Assembly: GCF_024346135.1 (NCBI RefSeq)
Contig: NZ_JAGQCJ010000003.1
Span: forward strand, 1-64,000
Origin: Cyanobium sp. CH-040
Lineage (GTDB): Bacteria > Cyanobacteriota > Cyanobacteriia > PCC-6307 > Cyanobiaceae
Length of the DNA: 64,000 nt
Direction of reading: 5' to 3'
The notes below the pieces were generated by a model. It had not been told where the DNA came from and made no database searches. It saw only the letters and a list, made by a program, of their open reading frames with translations. Below, piece by piece: positions 44,040 to 56,302 of this stretch; positions within the stretch are counted from its first letter, which is position 1; each line of letters opens with the position of its first letter. The position numbers were made by a program, and so were the translations under genes.

Positions 44040-44585
44040 ATGCTCCCTGCGATGGATCCCCTGATGGCCCCCGTGATGGCTCCCGGTGCGCCGGCACCCG
44101 CGCCCTTCGCGACCCTGCTGCAGTCCCTGCGCCGGCTGCTGATGGTCGCCCTGGCGGCGGTGCTGTGCGTCAACCTGGCCGCCTGCAGCGGCGCCCAGGC
44201 CCAGCCGCCCACCCTGAGCACCGAGGACATCGCCAGCATCGAGCGCCAGGCCGAGGGCTTCCTGGCGGCCCGCGACCGCCTGCCCGAGCTCGCCGACCTG
44301 GTGAACCGGCGCGACTGGACCTTCACCCGCAACCTGATCCACGGCCCGATGCAGGAAGTGGGCCGTCAGATGCTCTACATCAACCAGCGCCTGCTGCCCG
44401 ACGACCAGCCCGAGGCCGAGCGGCTGGCGGCCCAGCTCAAGCGCTCCCTCGCCCAGCTCGATGAGGCCGCCCGTCTGCAGGATGCCGAAGCCCTGCGCAA
44501 GACCTACATCGCCGTGGCCAGCGGCTTCGGCAAGTACGCCCAGATCCTGCCGGCCCAGGTGAAGGAAGACCTCAAGCAGATCTGA
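44040..44585 (+). CDS. psbQ: Photosystem II PsbQ-like lipoprotein (CyanoQ)
   Basis: 181 residues. The signal region is about 25-48, with lipobox LAAC (Cys49). The mature part forms a four-helix-bundle pattern with LVNRRDWTFTRNLIHGPMQEVGRQM and a C-terminal YAQILPAQVKEDL, which match cyanobacterial PsbQ. It stabilises the lumenal side of photosystem II. ATG 44040 or the second Met (44052) could be the start. Divergent from srx. Confidence 0.85.
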   Translation: MLPAMDPLMAPVMAPGAPAPAPFATLLQSLRRLLMVALAAVLCVNLAACSGAQAQPPTLSTEDIASIERQAEGFLAARDRLPELADLVNRRDWTFTRNLIHGPMQEVGRQMLYINQRLLPDDQPEAERLAAQLKRSLAQLDEAARLQDAEALRKTYIAVASGFGKYAQILPAQVKEDLKQI

Positions 44586-44632
44586 GCGATCTGACGGCCG
44601 GCCCTGCCAACGACCGCCCCCCGCCCCGGCAG

Positions 44633-45715
44633 GTGCTGGTGGTTGGGGGGGGCATCATCGGCCTGTCGATCGCCTGGCTGCTGCAGCGCCGCGGCCACCG
44701 GGTGGTGCTGGTGGATCCGTCCCTCGACGGGCCGCCCGCCCCCGGGGCCGGCAGCCAGGCGGCCCTGGGCGTGCTCATGGCCCAGGTGTTCCACCGCTCC
44801 AGCGGCCGGGTCTGGCGCCTGCGCCAGCGCAGCCACAGCCTCTGGCAGCAGTGGATCGCCGGCCTGGAGGCGGAGGGCCACAGGCTGCCCCGCCGCCGGG
44901 GCCTGCTGCTGCTGGCCGCGGACGCGGCCGAACAGGTCCGGCAGCAGCGGCTGGCCGCCGGGCGGGCGCCCCTGGGGTTGCCGCTGAGTCTCCGGTCCAG
45001 CGAGCAGCTCAGAGCGCTTCGGCCTGAGCTGCCCGCCGCTGCCCTCGGAGGCCTGCATTCGGCGGCCGATGGCCAGCTGGATCCCCCGAGCGTGATGGCC
45101 GCCCTGCTGGCCAGCGCCCGGGCCGGCGGCCTGAGGACCCTGGCCCTGGAGGCCACGGGAATCGAGCGTCGCGGCGGCGGCTGGCGGCTGCGCTGCGGCG
45201 ACGGCACCAGCCTGGACGCCCCCTGGCTGGTGCTGTGCGCCGGGGTGGCCACGCCTGGTCTGCTGGCGGGCGCGGGTCATGACCTGCCGATGGAGCCGGT
45301 GCGCGGTCAGGCGCTGGAGCTGGAGCTCGACGACGGGCCCGGCTGGAGCGAACCCGGCAGCGGCTGGCCGGGGGTGGTGGTGTGGCGCGGCCTCAACCTG
45401 GTGCCGCGGCCCGACCTGCCGGGCGGCCGGCGCTGCTGGCTGGGCGCGACCCTGGAGCCGGGCGGCGACGCTGATCCACGGGCCCTGGAGGACCTGCGCG
45501 GCTGGGCGGGAGCAGAGCTGCCCTGGCTGCAGCGGGCCACGGTGGTGCACCACTGGCAGGGCGAGCGCTGCCGGCCCGTCCGGCAGCCGGCGCCGGTGCT
45601 GGAATCCCCGGAGCCGGGACTGCTGGTGGCCAGCGGCCACTACCGCAACGGCGTGCTGCTCGCGCCCGCCACGGCCGAATGGGTGGCCGAGCGGATCGAA
45701 GGGGCCCCTGCCTGA
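44633..45715 (+). CDS. FAD-dependent amino-acid oxidase family protein, ThiO-like
   Basis: 360 residues. The Rossmann FAD motif is at the very start (LVVGGGIIGLSIAWLLQ), followed by VVLVDPS with Asp in place of Glu. The C-terminal block SGHYRNGVLLAPATAEWV is typical of glycine oxidase ThiO and DadA-like proteins, and PVRGQALEL lies in the middle. ThiO makes iminoglycine for thiazole synthesis; the family is not selective enough to be certain. GTG 44633 is the first in-frame start candidate within 50 bases of the psbQ stop, so it may be co-transcribed. Confidence 0.8.
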   Translation: MLVVGGGIIGLSIAWLLQRRGHRVVLVDPSLDGPPAPGAGSQAALGVLMAQVFHRSSGRVWRLRQRSHSLWQQWIAGLEAEGHRLPRRRGLLLLAADAAEQVRQQRLAAGRAPLGLPLSLRSSEQLRALRPELPAAALGGLHSAADGQLDPPSVMAALLASARAGGLRTLALEATGIERRGGGWRLRCGDGTSLDAPWLVLCAGVATPGLLAGAGHDLPMEPVRGQALELELDDGPGWSEPGSGWPGVVVWRGLNLVPRPDLPGGRRCWLGATLEPGGDADPRALEDLRGWAGAELPWLQRATVVHHWQGERCRPVRQPAPVLESPEPGLLVASGHYRNGVLLAPATAEWVAERIEGAPA

Positions 45716-45751
45716 TCCACCGGCTCGAGGCGCACCATGGAGGCGCCCATG

Positions 45752-45775
45752 AAAAAGCCCCCCTTGCGGGGGGCT
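45752..45775 (-). terminator. Rho-independent terminator after dnaK
   Basis: On the minus strand an 8-base stem AGCCCCCC/GGGGGGCT with a GCAA loop is followed by TTTTT (45756-45752). It lies 50 bases beyond the dnaK stop and is the strongest terminator in the window. Confidence 0.9.
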
Positions 45776-45825
45776 GGCTCGCTCAGCGGCAGCGGGTCAG
45801 CGGCGGCCGGTGAGCGGGGGCGCGC

Positions 45826-47742
<1,917 letters not shown>

Positions 47743-47877
47743 GGGGTCCCACCTCCTCGTGGTGACTGATTCGATGGGTGCATCCTCAGCAGCGGAGCCC
47801 TTGCGGGGCGAGGGGTGGTTCCCGAACAGCTCCCGAACCGAGGCCTACGGTTCGGCCACATCGCCACCGCCGCCGCC

Positions 47878-48768
47878 ATGGCCCAGCCGATCACCGCCGC
47901 CACCGCCCTGGTGGGGGTGCTGGGCGATCCGGTGCGCCACTCCCTCTCCCCGGTGATGCACAACGCCGCCCTCGCCGCCCTGGGGCTCGACTGGGTCTAT
48001 CTGGCCCTGCCGGCCCCCGCCGACCGGCTGGCGGCGGCGGTGGAGGGGCTGGCGGCGCTGGGCTGCCGCGGCCTCAACGTGACCATTCCCCACAAGCAGG
48101 CCGTGGCGGCGCTGTGCCGGGAGCTCAGTCCCCTGGCCGAGCGGCTGGGCGCCGTGAACACCCTCGTGCCCCTGGCCGGCGGCGGCTGGCGCGGCACCAA
48201 CACCGACGTGGAGGGCTTCCTGGCGCCCCTGCGGACCGGCGGCGGGACGGCGACCTGGAGCGGCCGTCAGGCGGTGGTGCTGGGCTGCGGCGGCAGCGCC
48301 CGGGCCGTGGTGGCGGCCCTGGTGGAGCTGGGGATGGACGCCATCACCGTCAGCGGGCGGCGGGCGGAAGCCGTGGCGGGGTTCGTGGCCAGCTGCCGTG
48401 CCTGGGCCCCCCAGCTGCGGGGCCTGGACTGGCAGGAGCTGGATGGGGCCCTGGGCCAGGCCGCCCTGCTGGTGAACACCACCCCGGTGGGCATGGCCGC
48501 CAGCTCCGATCCCGGCGCCGCTGAGCGCTGCCCCCTGAGCGCCACCCAGCTCGATGCCCTGCCCTCCGGCGCCACTGTGTACGACCTGATCTACACACCA
48601 CGCCCCACGGCGCTGCTGCGGGCGGCGGCCGCGCGGGGCTGCCCGGTGCTCGACGGGCTGGAGATGCTCGTGCAGCAGGGGGCGGCCTCCCTGCGCCTGT
48701 GGAGCGGCCGGCCGGACGTGCCGGTGGAGGCGATGCGCGCCGCGGCCGCCGCGGCCCTCGGGAGCTGA
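47878..48768 (+). CDS. aroE: Shikimate dehydrogenase
   Basis: 296 residues. Shikimate-binding residues: [11 protein letters not shown], catalytic Lys-Asp in NVTIPHK and [13 protein letters not shown]-binding: [11 protein letters not shown] with the following basic SGRRAEA. NTTPVGM and the C-terminal [16 protein letters not shown] complete the fold. It reduces 3-dehydroshikimate. The start ATG 47878 is preferred; the in-frame GTG at 47815 lies upstream. Confidence 0.95.
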   Translation: MAQPITAATALVGVLGDPVRHSLSPVMHNAALAALGLDWVYLALPAPADRLAAAVEGLAALGCRGLNVTIPHKQAVAALCRELSPLAERLGAVNTLVPLAGGGWRGTNTDVEGFLAPLRTGGGTATWSGRQAVVLGCGGSARAVVAALVELGMDAITVSGRRAEAVAGFVASCRAWAPQLRGLDWQELDGALGQAALLVNTTPVGMAASSDPGAAERCPLSATQLDALPSGATVYDLIYTPRPTALLRAAAARGCPVLDGLEMLVQQGAASLRLWSGRPDVPVEAMRAAAAAALGS

Positions 48769-48809
48769 ACGCCGGGCCATGCCGGCCCCGGTCCCTAGCC
48801 TGAGCGGCA

Positions 48810-49292
48810 ATGATCCCGGCAGCAATGCAAGGCCCCCCGATCTGGCAGCGCCTGCTGGCCGCCCTCGCCTACGTGCTGCCCTGGAGCGATGCCCTGGGCT
48901 TCGGCCGCAGCCTGTTCGGCCTGTTTCCGCCGCTGCAGTGGCTGAGCCTGCCGGCCCTGCCCCTGCTGCTGCTGCAGCAGGCGGTGCCCTTCGGCGGCTT
49001 CGTGATCTTCCTGGTGCTGTTCCTGGCGGTGGTGCGCAACGGCCGGGTGCCCTACCTGATCCGCTTCAACGTGCTGCAGGCGATCCTGATCGACATCCTG
49101 CTGATCCTGCTCACCCTGGCCTTCAGCGTGCTGCTGGCGCCCCTGGCCGGCGGCTTCGCAGTCCGCACCCTCAGCAACACGGTGTTTCTCGGGGCCCTGC
49201 TGCTGGTGCTGTTCGGGGTGGTGCAGAGCCTGCGGGGCCAGGAGGCGGACATCCCCAGCCTCTCGGAGGCGGTGCGCATGCAGCTCTACTGA
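48810..49292 (+). CDS. Tic20-family membrane protein
   Basis: 160 residues with about four TM helices. The pattern [14 protein letters not shown] at the N-terminus, [14 protein letters not shown] in the middle and [16 protein letters not shown] after it matches the cyanobacterial Tic20-like family, relatives of the chloroplast inner envelope translocon. The cyanobacterial function is not settled. ATG 48825 is an alternative start. Upstream of rpsF. Confidence 0.8.
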   Translation: MIPAAMQGPPIWQRLLAALAYVLPWSDALGFGRSLFGLFPPLQWLSLPALPLLLLQQAVPFGGFVIFLVLFLAVVRNGRVPYLIRFNVLQAILIDILLILLTLAFSVLLAPLAGGFAVRTLSNTVFLGALLLVLFGVVQSLRGQEADIPSLSEAVRMQLY

Positions 49293-49381
49293 CCCGGACC
49301 GGGTGCAGGCGCGGGCGCTGGGATAGGTTGGTCGATCCGTCGCTGGTGGGCAACGCCCATCGGCCCGTCCCACAGGCGACC

Positions 49382-49744
49382 ATGACGCAGCCCTATTACG
49401 AAACGATGTACATCCTTCGCCCCGACATTCCGGAGGAGGAAGTCGAAACCCACGTGAACCGCTACCGCGACCTGGTGGTGGACGCCGGCGGTGACGTGCT
49501 GGACTGCCAGATGCGGGGCAAGCGCCGTCTGGCCTACCCGATCGCCAAGCACCGCGAAGGCATCTACGTGCAGCTGAACCACAACGGTGATGGTCAGCAG
49601 GTGGCTCCCCTGGAGCGGGCGATGCGCCTCTCGGAGGACGTGATCCGTTACCTCACGGTCAAGCAGGACGGACCGATGCCGCCGCCCCGCTCCATCCCCG
49701 CGGCCGTCAGCGCCGGCAGCGAACCCCAGCCCGAGCAGGCCTGA
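49382..49744 (+). CDS. rpsF: 30S ribosomal protein S6
   Basis: 120 residues. Fold segments are [34 protein letters not shown] and [10 protein letters not shown], with the C-terminal VIRYLTVK. The tail is Pro/Ser/Glu-rich and longer than in many bacteria. Starts with ATG 49382. Confidence 0.97.
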   Translation: MTQPYYETMYILRPDIPEEEVETHVNRYRDLVVDAGGDVLDCQMRGKRRLAYPIAKHREGIYVQLNHNGDGQQVAPLERAMRLSEDVIRYLTVKQDGPMPPPRSIPAAVSAGSEPQPEQA

Positions 49745-49772
49745 GAAACCGGTTTCCGCCTACCCTCAGGAC

Positions 49773-50308
49773 ATGCAGGCGGACCAATCCTCCGGTCAAG
49801 GCTCGTCAGGGAGCCGCTCCTCAGGGAACCGATTCCCGGGGAGCGGCTCCCTGAGGAGCGACTCCCCGGGAGCCACTGCGGATGCCGGGACCATGCCCCC
49901 GGCTCCCCACTGGCCAGAGGATCGGGGCGCGGGCGCCAGTGGCACCCAGGCCGATGCCGCCGACGCCCTGCTGGCCTCCCACCAGCAGGCCTGGAAGCGG
50001 GAGTCCCTGGAAAAGGAACTGGCCGCCTGCCGCGAGGAACTGGCGGCGATGCGCGCTCTCCTGGACGACCTGCCGCGCATCTTCGAGAGCAAGTTCGAGA
50101 ACCGCCTCAGGCCGCTGCTGGAGCAGAAGGAGCGGCTGCTGCACGGCAACGAGGGCCTGCGTGAACAGCTGCGCCAGCTGCAGCCGGGCGGTCTGCCGAT
50201 CGCCGGCAGCCTGATGCCGGCCGCCACCCACGACGCGGAGGCGGCGGTCTCCTCACCACCCCGCCAGCGGGGGTGGGCCCGCAACCTGCGGCACGCCTTC
50301 GGCGTCGG

Positions 50309-50324
<16 letters not shown>
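49773..50324 (+). CDS. Hypothetical coiled-coil protein
   Basis: 183 residues if started at ATG 49773; the first 40 residues are Ser/Gly-rich and lie over a large inverted repeat, so ATG 49893 may be the true start ([12 protein letters not shown]). A predicted coiled coil at about 72-140 contains [18 protein letters not shown] and a Leu/Glu/Arg heptad. The C-terminus is Arg-rich. Unknown function. Overlaps the convergent argG by 16 bases. Confidence 0.55.
49806..49854. repeat. 15-bp inverted repeat with nested hairpin
   Basis: TCAGGGAGCCGCTCC (49806-49820) pairs perfectly with GGAGCGGCTCCCTGA (49840-49854). Within the 19-base loop GGGAA pairs with TTCCC. It lies 62 bases after rpsF, in what may be 5' UTR or the rpsF terminator, and could instead be a REP-like element; no other copy was noticed in this window. 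Confidence 0.8.
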
Positions 50325-51516
<1,192 letters not shown>

Positions 51517-51517
<1 letters not shown>

Positions 51518-51852
51518 CAATCCCGTTCCTGGATTCGGTCGCTCGATTCTCCCCTGTCGCCGGCAGCCGCCTGGGGGTGCAGACGCCAGGTGGCCGCCAG
51601 CCAGAGGGCCATCAGCAGGGGCGGGCCCAGCACCAGGCTCCACACCAGGGCGGCGTCGGGGACCAGGGGCCGGGGCCAGCGCCCGCCGGCGGCCGCCAGC
51701 ACACTGCTCAGGGCCAGGGCCAGGGCCCAGAGGCGCAGCACGGGCCGCACCACTGCGGCGGCGCCGGCAGGGCCCGCGGCGGCGGGCAACGGCTCGGCAG
51801 GGGGAGGCGGGGCGGGCGGGGGCGGGGGCCCGGAGGCGGCAGGCGGGGGCAT
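51517..51852 (-). CDS. Small membrane protein with Pro-rich N-terminus
   Basis: 111 residues from ATG 51852. The N-terminus is Pro/Ala-rich, with two TM helices at about 38-57 and 70-90 ([14 protein letters not shown] and [15 protein letters not shown]). Unknown function. It precedes argG with a TGATG stop/start overlap. A longer frame upstream runs through the opposite DUF3134 gene and is spurious. Confidence 0.55.
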
Positions 51853-51975
51853 GGGAACCGGGGAGGAGTGGCCGGATGCTGGGGGTCTAGGGTGGAGGGT
51901 CGCAGCGGAGATGGCGACTGCGCCGTCCCCCTGGCCCCCAAAGCCTGCCCGCAAGCCTGACGAACGCCGGACCGC

Positions 51976-52251
51976 ATGAGCAAGCTCTCCCCCTCCAGCC
52001 TCAGCCGTCTGGAGAGCGTCAACCCCTCCCTCACCCGCTACGACCGGGACGAGCCGGCGCCGGTGCTGCCCCTGCGCGATGAGCCCGACCTGCTGAGCTG
52101 GCTGGAGACCAGCGGCCGCCTGGTGGCCGATGAGGAGAGCGCCACCACGGATGTGAGCACCGTGGAGGAGGAGGAACTCTCGGCGCTGATGGGCGAGAAG
52201 GAGGACTACAACAAGGACGACGAGCAGCAGGACGAGGACTGGGAAGACTGA
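51976..52251 (+). CDS. DUF3134 family protein
   Basis: 91 residues. The N-terminal [18 protein letters not shown] and [13 protein letters not shown] match the small cyanobacterial DUF3134 family. The C-terminus is strongly acidic. Unknown function. Five bases upstream of mraY. Confidence 0.75.
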   Translation: MSKLSPSSLSRLESVNPSLTRYDRDEPAPVLPLRDEPDLLSWLETSGRLVADEESATTDVSTVEEEELSALMGEKEDYNKDDEQQDEDWED

Positions 52252-52255
52252 TCCC

Positions 52256-53350
52256 GTGCTGACGCAGGGCGAGACTCCGGCCGGTGGCGGGCGGCGGGCG
52301 GCGGCGCTGCTGGCAGTGCTGCTGCTGGTCGTCTGTCTGCTGAGCGACTGGCTGGTGGCCAACTCCATGCTCACCCTGCCGCTGCTGGTGGCGGCTGGGG
52401 TGAGCGCGGCAGTCACGGCCTGGGGGGTGCCCCGGCTGCGGCGGCTGAAGCTGGGCCAGGTGATCCGCGAGGAAGGCCCTCAGGGCCACCACAGCAAGGC
52501 AGGCACGCCCACCATGGGCGGCCTGCTGGCGGTGCCGGTGGGGGTGATCGTGGGCGGCCTGATCAGCCCCGCCGATCCCCGGCTGCTGGCGGTGGCGGCC
52601 GTCACCCTGGCCTACATGGCCGTGGGCGCGGTGGATGACTGGCGCAGCCTCACCCGCCGCACCAACACCGGCCTCTCGCCCCGGGGCAAGCTGCTGCTCC
52701 AGGCCGGCGCGGCCCTGCTGTTCCTGATCTGGGCGGCCCAGGGTCAGTGGCTGGCGGGAGCCAGCCCCGGCGACGTGGCCCTGCCCCTGGGCTGGGTGCT
52801 GCCCCTCGGCCTGCTGATCTGGCCCCTGGGGCTGTTCGTGTTCCTGGCCGAGAGCAACGCCACCAACCTCACCGATGGCCTCGACGGCCTGGCCGCCGGC
52901 TGCGGCGCCGTGGTGTTCACCGGCATGGGCCTGCAGCTGATGCTGCGGGGGCACGGGGGCGATCCGGCCCTGGCCGCCTTCTGCACCGCCATGGCCGGCT
53001 GCTGGCTGGGCTTCCTGGCCCACAACCGCAATCCGGCCCGCCTGTTCATGGGCGACACCGGCTCGCTGGCGATGGGTGCCGCCCTCAGCGCCGTGGCCCT
53101 GCTCTCCAACAGCCTCTGGCCCCTCCTGGTGATGGGCGGGGTGTTCCTGGCCGAATCCCTCTCGGTGATCATCCAGGTGTGGGTGTTCAAGGCCACCAAG
53201 GGGCCGGACGGCCAGGGGCGGCGCGTGTTCCGCATGGCCCCGCTCCACCATCACGTCGAACTGGGCGGAGTGGCGGAGGTGCAGGTGGTGAGCCGTTTCT
53301 GGATCGCCAGCCTGCTACTGGTACTTCTGGGGCTGGCACTGCTGCCCTGA
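52256..53350 (+). CDS. mraY: Phospho-N-acetylmuramoyl-pentapeptide transferase
   Basis: 364 residues with about ten TM helices. It makes lipid I. The catalytic motifs are [15 protein letters not shown] (Asp pair), [13 protein letters not shown] and PLHHHVE. GTG 52256 is five bases after the DUF3134 stop. Like other cyanobacterial MraY the N-terminal helix region is longer. Confidence 0.95.
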   Translation: MLTQGETPAGGGRRAAALLAVLLLVVCLLSDWLVANSMLTLPLLVAAGVSAAVTAWGVPRLRRLKLGQVIREEGPQGHHSKAGTPTMGGLLAVPVGVIVGGLISPADPRLLAVAAVTLAYMAVGAVDDWRSLTRRTNTGLSPRGKLLLQAGAALLFLIWAAQGQWLAGASPGDVALPLGWVLPLGLLIWPLGLFVFLAESNATNLTDGLDGLAAGCGAVVFTGMGLQLMLRGHGGDPALAAFCTAMAGCWLGFLAHNRNPARLFMGDTGSLAMGAALSAVALLSNSLWPLLVMGGVFLAESLSVIIQVWVFKATKGPDGQGRRVFRMAPLHHHVELGGVAEVQVVSRFWIASLLLVLLGLALLP

Positions 53351-53381
53351 CGGCCCCCGACCTGCACGCCCAACCTGCGCC

Positions 53382-53660
53382 ATGGCCCACTTCACCTGGA
53401 GGGAAACCGGCCTCACCTCCGACTGCGCCAGCCTGGAGGCGATGGCGGCACGCTTCGAGGAGGCGGCGGCGCTGATGCGCCGCATGGCTGACGAGGGCTT
53501 CCGCCTGGAGCGCCACGGCGATGGGCCGCGCATCACCCACCCGGATCCGGCGGTGTTCGAGTCCTATGGATTCGTGAGCGAGGAACCGCCGGTGCGCCAG
53601 CTCACCCTCCTGGGCTCCGATCCGGACAGCAACGCCAGCGGTGGGATCGCCGAGGGGTGA
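53382..53660 (+). CDS. Small hypothetical protein after mraY
   Basis: 92 residues, soluble, with DCASLEAMAARFEEAAALMR helix and RHGDGPRITHPDPAVFESYGF. Resembles other small cyanobacterial proteins of unknown function. 31 bases after the mraY stop, so probably in the same transcript. Confidence 0.65.
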   Translation: MAHFTWRETGLTSDCASLEAMAARFEEAAALMRRMADEGFRLERHGDGPRITHPDPAVFESYGFVSEEPPVRQLTLLGSDPDSNASGGIAEG

Positions 53661-53681
53661 GGAAGCCGGGCGGGGGATGGC

Positions 53682-53798
53682 TCAGCGGCTGCGCAGATAG
53701 CCCACCACCCACACCAGCACGAAGACCAGCGACGACAGCCCCAGGTAGACCAGCACCGAGGTCTGCAGGGTGTTGATGTCCAGCCCGAAGGGCAGCAT
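53682..53798 (-). CDS. 38-residue single-TM membrane protein
   Basis: MLPFGLDINTLQT, then one TM helix (SVLVYLGLSSLVFVLVW) and a basic end GYLRSR. This form (short amphipathic start, one helix, Arg cap) is typical of small subunits of photosynthetic or NDH-1 complexes, but I cannot name it. It is below usual gene-length cut-offs. Convergent with the previous gene. Confidence 0.55.
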   Translation of the reverse strand: MLPFGLDINTLQTSVLVYLGLSSLVFVLVWVVGYLRSR

Positions 53799-53981
53799 CT
53801 CGGCCGCATCGCCTGCGGTGCTGAACGCCAGCAGCGGAGCGATCACACCTGGATCAGGCACGCCTGGACCGATCAGAGCTGGATCCGGGAGCCCTCGCAT
53901 CTGGGGTGCGCGCCGATCGGCCCTCTCTAGCAGGGCCGGCGGGGATGCGGGAGGATCGCCGCTGCCGCACCGCCGCGACCG

Positions 53982-55151
53982 ATGGCCACCGCCTTTCCGC
54001 GCACCCTGATGCTGCTCGGCAGCGGTGAACTGGGCAAGGAGGTGGCGATCGCGGCCCAGCGGCTGGGCTGCCGGGTGATCGCCGTGGACCGCTACGCCGG
54101 TGCGCCGGCGATGCAGGTGGCGGATCTGGCCGAGGTGATCCCGATGACCGACCCGGATGCCCTCAGGGCGGTGGTGCGGCGCCACCGGCCCGATCTGGTG
54201 ATCCCGGAGATCGAGGCCCTGGCAGTGGATGCCCTGGCCGAGCTGGAGGCCGAGGGCATCACCGTGATCCCCACCGCCCGGGCCACGGCGGTGACCATGA
54301 ACCGCGACCGCATCCGTGATCTGGCGGCCACCGAGCTGGGGCTGCGCACCGCCCGGTTCGCCTACGCCGGGAGCGCCGAGGAGCTGGCCGCCGCCGCCGC
54401 GCCCCTGGGCTGGCCGGTGGTGGTGAAGCCGGTGATGAGCTCCTCGGGCAAGGGCCAGAGCGTGGTGCAGGGGCCGGAGGGAATCGCCGCCGCCTGGGAC
54501 ACGGCGATGGCCGGCGCCCGGGGCGCGGGAGCGCGGGTGATCGTGGAGGAATTCCTGCGCTTCCAGCTGGAGATCACCCTGCTCACGGTGAAGCAGTGGA
54601 GCGGCCCCACCCTGTTCTGTCCGCCCATCGGCCACATCCAGGAGCGGGGCGACTACCAGTGCAGCTGGCAGCCGGCCGCCCTCGGCGACGCCCAGCTGGC
54701 CCAGGCCCAGGCGATGGCCCGGGCCGTCACCGACAACCTCGGCGGTGCCGGCATCTTCGGCGTGGAGTTCTTCCTCTGCGGGGAGGAGGTGGTGTTCTCC
54801 GAGCTCTCACCCCGTCCCCACGACACCGGCCTGGTGACCCTGATGGGCCAGAACCTGAGCGAGTTCGAGCTGCACCTGAGGGCCGTGCTGGGCCTGCCGA
54901 TTCCACGGATCGAGAGCCTCGGGCCCGCCGCCAGCCGGGTGATCCTGGCCGAGCAAGCCGCCGAACGGGTGGCGTTCGAGGGTGTGGCCGAGGCCCTGGA
55001 AGAACCGGAGACCCAGGTGCTGCTGTTCGGCAAACCCGACGCCAGACCCCACCGGCGCATGGGGGTGGCCCTGGCCCGCGGGACCAGCGAGGCCGAGGCC
55101 CGCCGCCGGGCCGACGCCGCAGCCGGACAGATTCGCGTAGTGGCCTCCTGA
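53982..55151 (+). CDS. purT: Formate-dependent phosphoribosylglycinamide formyltransferase
   Basis: 389 residues, ATP-grasp. N-terminal LLGSGELGKEVAIAAQRLG, ATP-binding VVVKPVMSSSGKGQS, EEFLRFQLEITLLTV and SPRPHDTGLVT. It makes FGAR from GAR, formate and ATP. The formate source purU is in this window, about 10 kb upstream. Confidence 0.96.
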   Translation: MATAFPRTLMLLGSGELGKEVAIAAQRLGCRVIAVDRYAGAPAMQVADLAEVIPMTDPDALRAVVRRHRPDLVIPEIEALAVDALAELEAEGITVIPTARATAVTMNRDRIRDLAATELGLRTARFAYAGSAEELAAAAAPLGWPVVVKPVMSSSGKGQSVVQGPEGIAAAWDTAMAGARGAGARVIVEEFLRFQLEITLLTVKQWSGPTLFCPPIGHIQERGDYQCSWQPAALGDAQLAQAQAMARAVTDNLGGAGIFGVEFFLCGEEVVFSELSPRPHDTGLVTLMGQNLSEFELHLRAVLGLPIPRIESLGPAASRVILAEQAAERVAFEGVAEALEEPETQVLLFGKPDARPHRRMGVALARGTSEAEARRRADAAAGQIRVVAS

Positions 55152-55203
55152 GGCCTGGTGCGGCAGGCCGGGCGCCCTTATCGTGCGCCGACCAGGAGTG
55201 TCC

Positions 55204-56268
55204 ATGGGCCAGCAGCCGGCGCCGAAACCGTCATCCAACGCCCAGGAGAAGGGCGTGCGGCTCCGCCCGGCCCGCAGGCGTCGCAGATGGTCCCTGTTGC
55301 CCTTCAGCTTCGGGCTGGTTCTCGGCTACGGCCTCACCGGACCCCTGCCGGGTCTTCTCAGCGGCGCGGTGGCGGCCCTGAAGGGAAGCTCCAGCTACCT
55401 CGCCGGCACGATCCAGCCCCTGGCGGGAAAGCCGATCCTGGTGATGGGGATCGACAAGGTGGGGGCCAACACCGATGTGATCTTCACCGTGGAGATCAGG
55501 GACGGGGCCACCCGCGTCACCCAGGTGCCGCGTGACACCTACGTCGAATCGGAGCACTACGGGGTGCTCAAGGCCAATGCCCTCTATGCCTTCGGCGGCA
55601 TGGACGGCGCCCGCCGCGAACTCGGCGGCCTGCTGAAGGAGCCGATCGACCGCTACCTGCTGGTGAACCTGCAGGCGGTGGAGCGGGTCGCCGACGCCCT
55701 CGGCGGCGTGGAGGTGGACGTGCCCCGGCGCCTCTACTACGTGGACGACGCCCAGGGCCTCTACATCGACCTCTACCCGGGACCCCAGGTGCTCAGGGGC
55801 GAGGAGCTGGAGGGTTTCCTGCGGTTCCGCAACGACCCCGAAGGCGATCTGGGCCGCATGGCTCGCCAGCGGCAGGTGCTGGAGCAGGTGTTCCGCAAGC
55901 TCAGCGAGCCCACCACGCTCACCCGCCTGCCCGAGCTGCTCAGGATCGCCGGCGAAGACATCCAGACCAACCTCACCCCGCTGGAACTCGGGCAACTGCT
56001 CACGGCCATGGCCAGCACCCAGCTCACGGCCAGCCAGCTGCCGGGCCGGCTGTACTGGTACAACGACCTCAGCTTCTGGATGCCTGACGCCAACCCCCAG
56101 TACGGCCGCACGCCCGAGCAGATCGCCGCCGAGCAGGCCGGCGGCGAAGGGGCTGAATCCGGGGACTGGTCCGCAGATCGCCTCAGCCCTGAACCCTGGG
56201 CTGCCGATGGAGGCAGCGGCGGCAGCAGCAGTCGCAGCACGGAGAGCGGGTCGGTCTACAACTTCTGA
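55204..56268 (+). CDS. LCP (LytR-CpsA-Psr) family glycopolymer transferase
   Basis: 354 residues. A basic N-terminus is followed by a TM helix (about 33-60) and the LCP domain (about 80-270). The domain shows VMGIDKVGANTDVIF and VPRDTYVESE with the polyprenyl phosphate-binding Arg, and LVNLQAVERVADALGGVEVDVP. It attaches lipid-linked glycans to the cell wall. The Ser/Gly tail after residue 300 is of low complexity. Start ATG 55204; 55183 is also open. Confidence 0.88.
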   Translation: MGQQPAPKPSSNAQEKGVRLRPARRRRRWSLLPFSFGLVLGYGLTGPLPGLLSGAVAALKGSSSYLAGTIQPLAGKPILVMGIDKVGANTDVIFTVEIRDGATRVTQVPRDTYVESEHYGVLKANALYAFGGMDGARRELGGLLKEPIDRYLLVNLQAVERVADALGGVEVDVPRRLYYVDDAQGLYIDLYPGPQVLRGEELEGFLRFRNDPEGDLGRMARQRQVLEQVFRKLSEPTTLTRLPELLRIAGEDIQTNLTPLELGQLLTAMASTQLTASQLPGRLYWYNDLSFWMPDANPQYGRTPEQIAAEQAGGEGAESGDWSADRLSPEPWAADGGSGGSSSRSTESGSVYNF

Positions 56269-56302
56269 CGCCCGCGGCAAGGGAACGCCGCCACAAGGGG
56301 GT

